Below are positions 1 to 11,800 of a stretch of DNA of 64,000 nt, piece after piece. How positions within the stretch are numbered: the first letter of the stretch is position 1; every line of letters starts with the position of its first letter. The stretch is taken from the NCBI GenBank assembly GCA_963662155.1, contig OY759262.1, positions 58,744,393-58,808,392 of the forward strand. The letters run 5' to 3'. The position numbers and the translations under genes were made by a program. Below the pieces are notes generated by a model. The model was not told the DNA's origin. It saw only the letters and a program-made list of their open reading frames with translations, and did not search any database. This stretch comes from Lamellibrachia columna. Lineage: Eukaryota; Annelida; Polychaeta; Sabellida; Siboglinidae.

Positions 1-71
1 AAACTACAAATTATGTAGTTTATGCAACAATGTGTTGACACTTGCTTACTGAATGCGTTTCTATACTCCAG

Positions 72-1961
72 GCATCTCCTGGTCGGCCTGTATATAAGCC
101 TAGTGACTGTCGAGACTGGTCACAACCAGCGCGAACAAAGATCGTCCAGCAAGAGCCATCACCTGCCCTGACCAAGCCTGATGCCATCGCATGTGCAATG
201 AAGGTAACACTCTTGTCTTACTCATACTCATGAGCAAGTGCTGTTAGTACTAGTTACTACTGCTGTCTACTGGATGGTCTGAATTATAGTCTGCAACATG
301 CTCAACACGGTTGCTTCAGATGGGGAAGGGTTTATATCTTGTTTGAAAGTTGAAGTGTTGTAAGTTCACGATCAGGTGTTGGAAAGTTTGCAGGTCTTGG
401 AAATATATGACCTAGTGTTTGAATGTTTGCAGGTGTTGGAGGTACATGACCAGTTGGAGCAGCCTCGCCGTGAGATGTCGGACCACACGGAGTTGGATGA
501 CAGAGAGCGAGCCATTGTCAAAGAAATGTGTAATGTGAGTTACCATTTTGTCACTCAATAGGACCACTTGAAATTTTACAAGATTGCCACCAAAGGCAGC
601 AAGTTCCAGATGGTTTATGGACAGCAAAAGCTATTGGCTTATGAAGAGTCTTACTTTTCCGTTTTTGTGTCTACCACCATTGTCATGTGCATTAGATGCC
701 GTCACTTCTTAATTTATCTTTTAAATAAACACTTGTATCTCATCAAAACAATGATACTTCTTGAAATTAAGTGTTCCCCATTTGAACATATGTTTGTGTA
801 TCATTAAAGCAAAACTGTGATGTTTTAAACAATTTGTTTCTCACCCAAACAAAGTGGTAACCTCTTAGATGAAATGAGGCCGCTTTAAAAATAATTTTTC
901 TTACAAATAAGGCAACATTCCTTAAATATTCCAGTCACGGACGTTGCAACATTGCGAATTTGCTAATGAGGCTGCATGATTCACTAGTAAATAAATAATT
1001 CAACCATAGTCTTTATTTTATGAAGGGACAGACCTTAAACCTTTAAGTTGGAGTACAAGTGAATGACATCGCTGGCTCTTTAACCAATGACTCACGTCTT
1101 TCAGCAGAACATTTGCAGACTGCCAGTGCTATCACATTTCTAATAGCCATAAGTGCTGTCTGACAATAACACGGGTGTCAGGTGAAACAGCACTGGACAC
1201 CAGAGATGCCTTTTAGTTTTCCAAATTGTTGCCATTACAACATTTATTCAGCTCCTTGAACAAATGTCCCTGTGATGTTTCGTTACCCACCACATTGAAC
1301 ATGAATTAACATACCTCGTGTGTGAAATACATGAAATTGACATTCCTGTCTCTCCCAAACCTGACACCCCTCAAACTCTACCCACACTGGTGACTGGCAA
1401 CCCTGTTTCCCTTATATTAGAACTCATGCAGTGTGTTGATATGTCCTAATTACAGGTTCACAACTTGAGACCTAGCTTCCCCACACATACAGCATATTGG
1501 GTCAGTTCCTGCGTGGTTGTGGCAGTTTGAAAATGTGTGTGTGTGTGGGGTGTACTTTAATCACCAGGTGTCACTACCACTAACAACATTTGCTGATGAT
1601 TTTCCATGTACCCCGTAACTTAAAATTCATAGCTGTTTAAGTTGACTTCTTTGTTATCTGTTTTCACCGCAGTTTTTCTTTCGATTTTAGAAGGTCACAT
1701 TTTTAAAAGTGGAAAAAGTTATGTAATGGCAAACATTAAAATGTTGGTTGGTAACATAACCTAGAGGACAGGGAAACAAATCACACAAACCGTTTTTTGC
1801 CAGTTCTTAAAACATGTTCCACTCAGAGCCTATTGTACTACACTTTGCCACTGTGTATCTTTGCCGTATCTTTGCTATTCTGTATTCTTCCCTGTTTCTC
1901 CCTGTAGGTGGTTTGGAGAAAGCTGGGTAATGTTGTGCCAGGATACAAGCCTGACTTGTGA
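72..1961 (+). CDS. CCDC85: CCDC85-family coiled-coil protein, last three coding exons (5' partial)
   Basis: Three phase-0 exons can be joined: 72-203 (after tccag, donor AAG|gtaaca), 433-534 (after ttgcag, donor AAT|gtgagt) and 1908-1961 (after ctgtag, stop TGA). The joined C-terminus reads ...PDAIACAMK/VLEVHDQLEQP...AIVKEMCN/VVWRKLGN... and ends KPDL. As I remember the family, CCDC85A/B/C proteins (DIPA family, C. elegans PICC-1) share a C-terminal block of the type AMKVLEVHENL...AIVREMCNVVWRKLGD, which is why I assign it. These proteins bind p120/delta-catenins at adherens junctions; that role is known for the family and inferred here. The N-terminal coiled coil lies upstream of the window. 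The tail after the tryptophan block is shorter than in the vertebrate proteins I recall. Confidence 0.78.
566..650 (-). mobile_element. CR1-type LINE 3' tail fragment in CCDC85 intron
   Basis: The segment contains caagattgcca, agttccagatgg and attggctta in the same order as the 3' tails of the CR1 copies at 30.8, 35.1, 38.5 and 41.7 kb. It is an old, diverged, 5'-truncated insertion in the last intron of CCDC85. Confidence 0.55.
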
Positions 1962-3559
1962 TGACTGTCTAGTTCCGAGGGCATCTGTCACACACATAGT
2001 GCCTTCTGGAACAAATGTCTGCAGACCAGTTCCAAGGATAGGTATTTGTTAGTTCTGTAAAAGTCTGTATACACAGTATACGCTCTATGCATACTGCAGC
2101 ATAGGATAGGACTAAGTATCACATTGTGGTGTCTGAATAAGATACTGATGAAAATATAATTTTATTATATTATCTTTGATATAGAAATCTGACTTTACAG
2201 ATAGTATCCAGTCTGAAAAAAAATACCAAGTATGTATGCATCCTGAGAAAACTAAAATATTAATTTTGGTAGACTAGATACTGATGAAAACCCTGTATAA
2301 AAATAGAGTTTTTTATAATTAAAAACCTGATGGTGTTCCAGTGTCTTAAAAACTCATAGCATTCCAAATTTTATTTGTTGTCTTTATTAATGGCTAAAGA
2401 CAATAGAGTCGGCAATGGCTGATGGCTTTAATAATGTCCAGATGACATTATTATTCTAAAGAGTACTGTCAAATGTAAGACAAAACGTTCTGGCATGTTT
2501 TGGCATGTCAAATGTAAGACCAAACTTTCTGGCATGGGAGAGCTTCCATGTTTAGCCATTCTTCTTACTGTATCTTCCATGAAATTCAACTTGAGTGGTT
2601 GATTGTGGCAACAAGAAAACATTTGCAATTATTCATTGCTTGGCAGTGTTATGGTTGTCGCTGTGGCTGGGGTTTGTACCACTGTGCCCTAAAACGGGGT
2701 ACCAGAATATGTTGTTGCACATTAATGTGTATATAGTAGCTACATTGATTGCTAGATGTTGCTAGTATTTGTAACTTGCTGGAAAAGACTAATTGATTAC
2801 TTTTTGGTAGTTGTAATCCTTAGTCTGTTTTTCAGACAAATCACCGTGTATAGTAATTAATTTTGTTATATAATTTATGTCTTTGTGCCTTTTATAGTTC
2901 ACAAGTAAACAAGTTTTAAGCATAAGCAGTGATATGCGGCACATGATGTGCGCAGGTGTTTTCGTTAAGTAATATATAAGGAATGCACAACATGTTTTCT
3001 TTGAGTACGTCCAGGTGGTTACATTACATAAGGCATCGCCACTGGCAGTTGTTGACATGAAAATGCTTTTTAGTGACAATGGAATGCCAAGGTTTAGTGA
3101 TTCTTACACATACATCTTGTTCTGGTTCAGTTGTGAAAGTTATTTAAGTAAACTATTATCAGTTCATCTGTAACTGGTTATAGATAACAATCAGTATTGA
3201 TGTTTCCTTTTTATACATGACTATTATGTAAATGCGCACATCTAGAGATATTTGTGTATTTGGTACAGTTTTTTGGTAATGTTATAAGGTGTTTTGTGAG
3301 CAAACAAATAATATGATAAGATAACATTGCACACTATGTATTGGCAGAGAAACGCTACGCAAGAGTTTTTGTTTTACATAATGTACATAAGTGTATTTGT
3401 ATGTGTACTGTACAGTATACATTTGCATATAGAGTTAGGCACATTGCTTTAATGTAGATTAATGGATCATTCTATCATCATGTGGTTGAGGCCACGGAAC
3501 ATACCAATTGTTGATCATATTCACGTATGTCGGGATGAACAGATCATGGGCCATATAAT

Positions 3560-4025
3560 GTATAGAACATATCAGTTAAGGATCGTTGTCCTTGATGTTA
3601 GGGGATGAGAAGCTTATGCTACTATCACAGGGAGAGACCATAGAATGTATAAAACATATCAGTTGAGGATCATTGTCATTAATGTTAGGAGATTGTCCTT
3701 AATGTCAAGGTGATGAAAGTCATTCTAGTGTCATGGGAAGAGACCGTAGAACATATCAGTTGAGGATCATTGTCATTAATGTTAGGAGATTGTCCTTAAT
3801 GTCAAGGTGATGAAAGTCATTCTAGTGTCATGGGAAGAGACCGTAAAACATATCAGTTGAGGATCATTGTCATTAATGTTGGGAGATTGTCCTTAATGTT
3901 GGGGTGGTGAAAGTCATTCTAGTGTCATGGGAAGAGACCGTAAAACATATCAGTTGAGGATCATTGTCCTTAATGTTGGGAGATTGTCCTTAATGTTGGG
4001 GTGGTGAAAGAGTCATTTTAGTATC
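3560..4025 (+). repeat. 97-bp tandem repeat array (about 4.5 copies)
   Basis: The word catatcagttgagg recurs at 3655, 3752, 3849 and 3946, exactly 97 bp apart, with a diverged leading copy at 3568. Units share gagattgtccttaatgt and gaaagtcattctagtgtc. Copies are nearly identical, so the amplification is fairly recent. Confidence 0.9.
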
Positions 4026-5093
4026 ATTGGGTAATGAAATAGTTTGTATATAATTGTTCAATGAAGTAGTCATAAAAGGAAACTGTTCCATTAGAACATT
4101 AGTTCTGACAAGATGTTAAGTTGCAGATTAAATAAGGAATGTTAAAATAGCTTAGATTTACTGCAGGTTAGAAATTATGTCTTCCACATTTTGATACAGC
4201 TGTACATTGACTACAGTTGATTTTACAATGGTTTATGTTATAATAATGAAATTTAGTCGAGCTGTCTTGGTGCATAACAATGTATGCTTGAATGTTTGTG
4301 AAGATATAACTTTGAATAGCCTATTTTGTTATGCTTTCCTAATATAAGATATAACTTTGAATAGCCTATTTTGTTATGCTTTCCTAATATGGATAACACA
4401 CATTATTACTGAGTAGTTAACATATTTTGTATGTTAGTTTCATATTGTGCAGTACTGTTATTGACCAGTTGTAAATGTAATGTGAATGTTTATAGTATAA
4501 TTCCATGTTCTTAGGTATATTGACATATCATATTAGCTGTATTGTTGTATACAATTTGTTACATGCATAAAACAACACCAGTAAATATTTTAAATGAAGC
4601 ATCAATAATTTCATACATTTTACACAAATTGTGACTGCTGTTTAAGTGTTGATAATTGCCTACTACTAATGATAATGAGAAAGCATACCAATTAGATTTA
4701 CATTCTAGACAGGGTAGCATTTATTTAGATTTGTCATCAGAAGATTTGAACATGTTACATAGCGTTGTTACAGTTTGTACATGTTACATAGCGTTGTTAC
4801 AGTTTGTACAGGGTTATCAATGATGGACTTATTTATTAAATAGACTTTGTATATACAGAGTGAATGTGTCTGTGTGTACACAGGCTTACATGCAGCATTG
4901 CATACTCTGGGTTGCATGAGGTAATTCTGTATAATTTTGTAGTAAATGAAGTATATTACACTAGTCATGTTTTCTTTCATACTTACAAAGTTATCTGTAA
5001 TAGATTTTATTCACATATGTCCAAGTTAAATTAAACTGGTACTGGTAACTTGAATGTTCGGTTGTAGGAAAGTAAGTAACATGAAAAGTAATG

Positions 5094-5099
5094 AATAAA
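5094..5099 (+). terminator. candidate CCDC85 polyadenylation signal
   Basis: AATAAA lies about 3.1 kb after the CCDC85 stop and is followed by T-rich sequence (tttattttgttt). I saw no earlier clear AATAAA in the 3' region, but transcript data would be needed to choose it over later hexamers near 7655 and 7725. Confidence 0.25.
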
Positions 5100-5401
5100 A
5101 AATAACACTTTATTTTGTTTATGATTTCTGTTATAAACATTATAGAAGTACTTATTGTGTGTTTTGAAAGTCATGTAATACAGTATGCATTATATTTATA
5201 AAAAAAATTATTGAAGAAATAATTTACCATCTGCTCCACCCACTGATTTGTAGTATAATGTGTTCAATTTAAAATGATTAATTAACAGACTGGCGTCTAA
5301 CTGTAAGGTTTACCAACTGCATCAGCCCCATAGTGGCATCATGATGATCAGGTTGATGTTGGGGTTTACTGATGTTGACTTCTCTGGTATGACCCCAGTG
5401 G

Positions 5402-5497
5402 TGTGTGGACAAAAGCCCCCTTCAGACATAAGCCCCTTGGACAAAAGCCCCTCAGTCTAAGTACTGATTACAAAATGCATTACTGTTATTTTGTATG

Positions 5498-5549
<52 letters not shown>

Positions 5550-5802
5550 TGTGATTGCTACTTGACTAATAGAGTACTATGTTTACATTTACTGTAGGAA
5601 ATCAAGTAGTATGTTTGTTTTCCTACGATAAATGTAAACATAGAATTAATATATATATATTATACAAAATAGCAGTAATACATTTTGTAATCAGTACTTT
5701 GTAAGTACCTAGATTGAGGGACTTTTGTCCGAGGTGCCTATGTCCAGAGGGGGCTTTTGTACGAGGTGCTTTTATCCGAGGGGCTTTTGTCCCGGATTCA
5801 AT
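5402..5802. mobile_element. 401-bp foldback (long inverted repeat) element with 8-bp TSD
   Basis: The left arm starts TGTGTGGACAAAAGCCCC and the right arm ends GGGGCTTTTGTCCCGG followed by ATTCAAT. Inner inverted segments match too: the left arm has gattacaaaatgcattactg and the right arm has the complement of gattacaaaatgtattactg. The centre pairs tatgtttacattta with taaatgtaaacata. A (GTGC)n run (about 5496-5551) interrupts the left arm and a short TA run the right arm. Direct repeats CCCAGTGG at 5394-5401 and 5803-5810 look like an 8-bp target duplication. No ORF; a non-autonomous DNA element. Confidence 0.72.
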
Positions 5803-5810
5803 CCCAGTGG

Positions 5811-8800
5811 CTTCCTAGTGGGTGTTTGTGTACAGTGAACAGAATGGGTTTATCTTGATGGACTGGTTTACCATCATGACTACCCACAAATCAGTACAAA
5901 ACTGGAGTTCCAAGTGGATCATGCACATAGAACAATTTACTTGATGAAAGATGGAGGTTATCAAGAATACCAAGAGTGTACAAAAGGTCGGCCACTTGAA
6001 AGAACAAGCTGTATTTCAATTTATTTTAAAATGCATTTCTTAATGCTAAATGTGTTACTTTCTTTTCGTGATTTTTTTCCTGTTACTTTCTTTCCTAGCA
6101 AAAACTTACTTGTTGTCCGTCCCTTTGTTCCTGTTACTTTCTTTCCGTTTACCAAATGTTCACACCAGATAAACATAAAGGTTACAGGCCTGCACTGGTA
6201 CTGATAAATTTACATGTGTATCATTTGTGGGATAGCTAATGACCCAATTTTAGTAATTGTTTTACTACTTTTGTCATCATTATATCTATACTTATTAAAT
6301 AGTTATCACTTCACTAAACTTTGCCAGTAATGGCTATATTTCACAGACAGAATGCATGTTTTCCACAAAGTTATAGACAAGCAAATGTCACCACATACAT
6401 TATATACAGCAAGGTGAATTTAGTCTAAGTGTTTCTTTAAGTTAGCCTAATTATAATTAACTTAATTATAGATCTGTATGCGTTGAATACCCATGGGTAA
6501 AACCCAATAGCTGATTAAATTCTCATCTTTTAACTTAATGATACATCCTCATATAAATATATTCGTTCAGAATCAAATTTATTGGTGAAACTCATCTCTC
6601 ACCCAAAATAAAAAAATACAATGTTAATGTCAGAAAAACATTGTTACATTTGTCTGGATGTTTTTAGCAAAATGAGCATTATTTAGAAAATGTATCTCAG
6701 GATAGGCATCTTTATATGGACAGTACCTAAAGCAATTGACAAGTTAGAAATCAACCAAATCAATCATCAGTAGAGATGTCTGCTGAACATTCAGATAGTT
6801 GTGTTGTTTGTTAGCCACGAGCTGGTGCACAAACAGAACTTCACAACCAATAAAAACTACAGGTGACATCTTAGAAAATTCTTTTGAAATTATACTACCT
6901 TCAAGAAATGCCTAGCTTTTAATGAAGGCAAGTGACATGTCTAGAGAACATGGGAAATACCATGGATACTGAAAACACAAAAGTAAACCCTTTCCAAAGG
7001 AATTTGCAGCAGGACTTGTTTGTCTGAGAGAGGAAGTTGGTAAAAAGTTGTGCAGTTACCGATGGAAACCTGAGCAGACTATCACGTCTTCTAACATCTG
7101 GCTGTCAGATCTACTGATTTTATCTTGCAATGTTTTGTGTGGTTTTTGCCTGAGGCAGATAAGAATTAGGCTACAGTCTGGGCCTGAGACGTAGACACTG
7201 CCTCTTCTGTTGCTATATGATAGCATCCTGTCACTGCGAGTCACTTCACACCTTGTTGAGGCGTCGTCGGTTTCTTCCCAAAAGGTCTTGTTGAAATGCT
7301 AATGTCTTGGTGGCGTGTGATTTATAGCTTCACCTGTGTGTACTTAAAATTGTGCTGAGTTGACAATGTTGTTAGAATTGAAATCACTTGGTATAGCACC
7401 ATCAAAGAAACAACTGACTTTAACTTTATCTAAACTTGCTTTGCTAACTCCATTCCCTATTTTCGTGTGCAAAGGTAAGCCACGGCGGTGTCACCCAAGT
7501 CTCTCTGAAATCATGTACAACTGTAACTGTTCATTTACTTAAATTTGTTCATCTATTATTTACCCTGACCTTTATTTATTATTTATCCAAGCCATTTTTA
7601 TTTGCCCTTTATTTATTATTTACCCTAGCCTTTATTTATTATTTACCTTACCTACAATAAAGTGCTTAGCAATTTAACACAGGTCCTTGGTTAGTTTTTA
7701 TACACTTTCTGTGTGTACATCTGAATAAAGTGATATTCTGTTATATAATTTAAACAATTTGGGTGCATTGTTATTACATAAATCCCTTCTGTTGACAAAC
7801 TTGTGAGGTGAATCCTCACATCAAATAGACAGTTTGGCTGCATTTATATAAATATATTGTAATTCATTAGGGGCTAATAACACAACGAACCCTGAAATAG
7901 CATTATAATATCTGCAATAGTAAACATGGAGTACCTAAGCACACCACCCTTACTCTTACCCGTAGAAAAGTTAGGAAAACTACCCGAAATGGTGCATTCT
8001 CTGACACACTTATATTCGTTTCCTGCCTTGGTACTGAATACTAAAAACTATTAAAAAGCAACATCTAATTATTATGTGACAAATAGAAAAGTGTCATCAC
8101 ATATAAAATTATATAGATAGACTCAACATAGTTGGGTCAACAGTATGATAGGTCTTATAAATATTATTAATTTCAAAGATTAATAAAATGCATAGGATGT
8201 TTAGTAAAATAAAGTGTGTCAGGAATAAATTTATTATCATCACTGGCAGACATTCGTGAGTCAGAGATAACAGTAAAAAACATAAGATAATCTATTAGAG
8301 TAGCACTAAGCTAAGAGTAAGACATTGAATGAACATGCATGTTATTATCCTGCATCAATCATATGTACTGACATACATAGCGAGTTGTATGGTTAGAAAT
8401 CTCTGTATAGGTTTGAAAGCCGACATGGGTAGCTGCACATTTTGTATAGAAAATTCACCTCCCGAAGGTCGCTTGCTGCTTACATAACACTTCGCCTGCT
8501 GCATTCATCATGAGTTGTTGAAGAACACGAGCATAAGCTTCAATAAACTGCACAAATTATGTGTTGTAAATCAAAGACAAATATAGCTAAAAAGACCACC
8601 TTCTCTGTCGCCACGCTTCACTGCACAGGTGTTTTGTTTGAAGGCACCAGGCACGATACGTAGACCCTGATGCTAGCCCACGTACCAGCCAATTTAACTC
8701 TAAAGCACACAAGCAATAGAACTTTCATGACAGTACATATAACTATCATTGTGTTCGTAATAAATTAAATCTCCCAAAATTTATGGAAACACCCCTTACA

Positions 8801-11800
8801 GAATCAAAGTTTTAAATGTTGCTTCTAAGGAAGAAAGTAATGTTAAAGCTAATTTTCTCATAATTCTTAAAACTATTTTGTAGTTTGGGGAAATATTTTT
8901 CATAATCTTAGGGGCAGCTGCCTTTCATCAAGACAATCAAGGCCATAGCCAAGGCATAAAGTAGGGGGCAAACAAACTGAAATATTTCAGTAAGACGAAC
9001 TGGCGAAATTTAGTGGACACACCTGCCCCTCCAGCTTCAATGTTGACCACATGTGTTGACCACAAGTGTGTAATCTGTGTGAACAGCTGCGATTATGGAC
9101 ATACCCTGGGGCTAGGTTTAACTGGGTCTTGATCAAGGACATCATTATAATAAATAATTATAATAATACAGCTGTACACGGTTATTTCACAGCGCAGACT
9201 CCCGTACAGATCAATGTTCTTTACAATATAATATAAATAAATAAAAATGCACACAATGTCAAGCAAGACTTCACACAAGTGTAGTCTGCATCATAAGTCG
9301 TTACAGTTTGTAATACAGGATATAATCTTAGGCAAATGTGCTGTCATCAGACACATTAGTCAAGGTTTTGCGTTATTATCACAACATGGACATTTTAATT
9401 ATGTGAAACACCCAACTACCTCAATATCAGTTAACCAATAAAAGTCATTATACGTTCCTTTTAATAACATGAGTCAGCCAAACTAGTTGAAAAATAAGGA
9501 GTTTCGCATGCAGCCTATAGTGTTGACAGAACAACACTGGATCTACAAGATGCTGTGCATTAAGACAATTAGTTTATCTTGAGGTCAGCCAATGGTGATT
9601 CAGTGGTCAATGTGCTGGAATACACTGCCCCCAGCTCTTGTTGGGCATGATAAAAAATTAATCATTGCCAGACTCTGGCTGGATAACTAGTGCATTTTGG
9701 AAATACCACAGGTTTTCCAGATGTTCCTAGTCAAGGCAGTGATATGACTTTCTTTGCCACATAGCAACTTTCACCAATTATCACGTTCCTTTGTTTGAAA
9801 CTGTATCTAGAATTTTAAATATTATCACCAAACATGTGGAGCACAGAGGGATTTGTATCCATCGACAGGTTACCTCAAGCATGGTGATATTCTATCCAAG
9901 AGTCGGTTTACTTTTAGATTAGCCTTCCTACCTTCAGGTGTTGAAATTTGTCCACGTTTTTGGATCAGAAGCGTAGAGTTTAGTGCCTGAGGTAGGTGAA
10001 ATTCCAGTACAGTAACCATGGCAGCACAATCTGCTAAACCTAAATGTTGTTCACCTTTTCTGTCTATACAAAAGACATTTTATGAACACAATAAAACTTG
10101 ATTTAACATGGCTAGAAGGTAAGGACCTACATAAATGTTTTGAGAAAGCGGTCATTCAGTACAGGCAAGAACTAAACTGTTCACAGGGCTGACCGGACAT
10201 CATAGAAAACACCCATTCAGAAATGACTCCTGAAGTACTTAAAAAGCCATATCTCAAAGATTGAAGTTTATAGTGACAGGTCTTACACTGCATTGACGTA
10301 GGAACTGTCTCATGAAAAGTACATATCAACAGGCAAGGAGATGGAACAACCTCTGAAGAAAGGAGATTGGATATTTGTGACTGACAATCACGGTGTTGAC
10401 AGCATTTCTTACTGTTGTATATATCTGACAAACATGTAAAAACATATTTTACTATACAAGTATCTACTATTGTTGTAGTTTGTAACTTGCTTGAGTATAT
10501 TTGTTATTATGGCACACAGAGGCAGATATGTGGTTTTGAACAAACAAAACGATAACTTCAACACATACAAATATTAATATTTATTACATTTCTCTGACAT
10601 CTCCACCTGGCCCCTTCACCCACTCCTGTATGGGAATGACATTTAAACAAATAAGCATAAAGCTTCAAGCAGAAATGTTACAACATAATAATACTTCACC
10701 ACTGTCTTACATTACAACCATGATCATGTGACCAGATTACATCACATGACATGTCATCATATTCAAACATTAAAAAATTCACCTAAAAGCACCGGTTGAA
10801 AATTGGTATAAAAACACTAACAACAAAATGATTACGGAATAAATACAAAAACAATTGGTGTGATATCACATGATAAGTGTACAAATACGACAATATTGTA
10901 TACAAATTCAGCAACTTGTTTCATTTGCAAGATTACTTTGCATAACACCCAATGCTATGAGCACTTCTACTGACAAGTGTAACGGGTCAGAAATATCCTG
11001 GGGACAAAGTATCATAACACATCATGTGATAAAGTATCATAATACATTTTTACATGCACTTGGCTGCCTTCCTTCCATGACTGGGAGGTAGGTAAACAGG
11101 CTGTTGCAAAAGATTCTGCTGCTATTTGCCGTGGCCGAATTTGCATCACCTGTCGTTTTTGTCTACTAAAATCCCTGGTGGACAACCCAGAAAATATTTG
11201 TATTTCAAATCACTAGCCATGTAACCAATTCTGCATTAGAGGGTGACATAACGATTTGAAAAATTTATTTGAAAAATTGAAGTGAGATATACATTTGTCA
11301 AAACTATTAACTTGCTCAGAGATTAAATAAAAAAAAATATCATCAACATAACTATTGTATTAGGTTGGTATGGCAAATGGGACAAAGTTTAAATCCATAT
11401 TTGTTCTGGGTGGGGGGTTCCACCATGGTGAAGATAAAATGTCACCATTTGCTCATCACCTTGGTTGCTATTACAAGCTCTAAAGCAGTGACTGGGAAAT
11501 TGGCAAGACTGTGCAAACATACAGTTGGGACAGAGTCCAGGTGTGGTGGAAATAATCATCTCACCCCTAGGGTGAGATCACACCAGGCTCCCCACACCCT
11601 GCTGGGAAGAGGGACAAATCAAAGACATGTCCTGATAACTTATCACAGCAGTGCTGTGACAACAACACCAGCACCCAGTCCACTGGGACAGGCACACACT
11701 GAATCACTTCCCCCAGCTCTCTGCACAAGGGACTCCACTTCCTTATAGTTGTGTGCATTTTGAACAAGGCTTTTTGCATTACGGGACATGGCCAGCATTT

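Larger units (their letters stand above)
1962..5393 (+). other. CCDC85 3' UTR / downstream region, no coding exon seen
   Basis: The stretch is AT-rich, without recognisable exons. It probably includes the CCDC85 3' UTR. It holds the 97-bp tandem array at 3560-4025 and two small head-to-tail duplications: a 45-bp unit at 4303-4347/4348-4392 and a 29-bp unit at 4751-4779/4780-4808. Short ORFs here show no domain signal. Confidence 0.4.

Noticed and set aside
9583..9700. Possible second tRNA-type repeat
   Set aside because: gattcagtggtcaatgtgctgg resembles an A box, but no B box was found at the right spacing.
11365..11748. 127-codon plus-strand ORF
   Set aside because: No domain or splice context; its opposite strand is also open and composition is non-coding.
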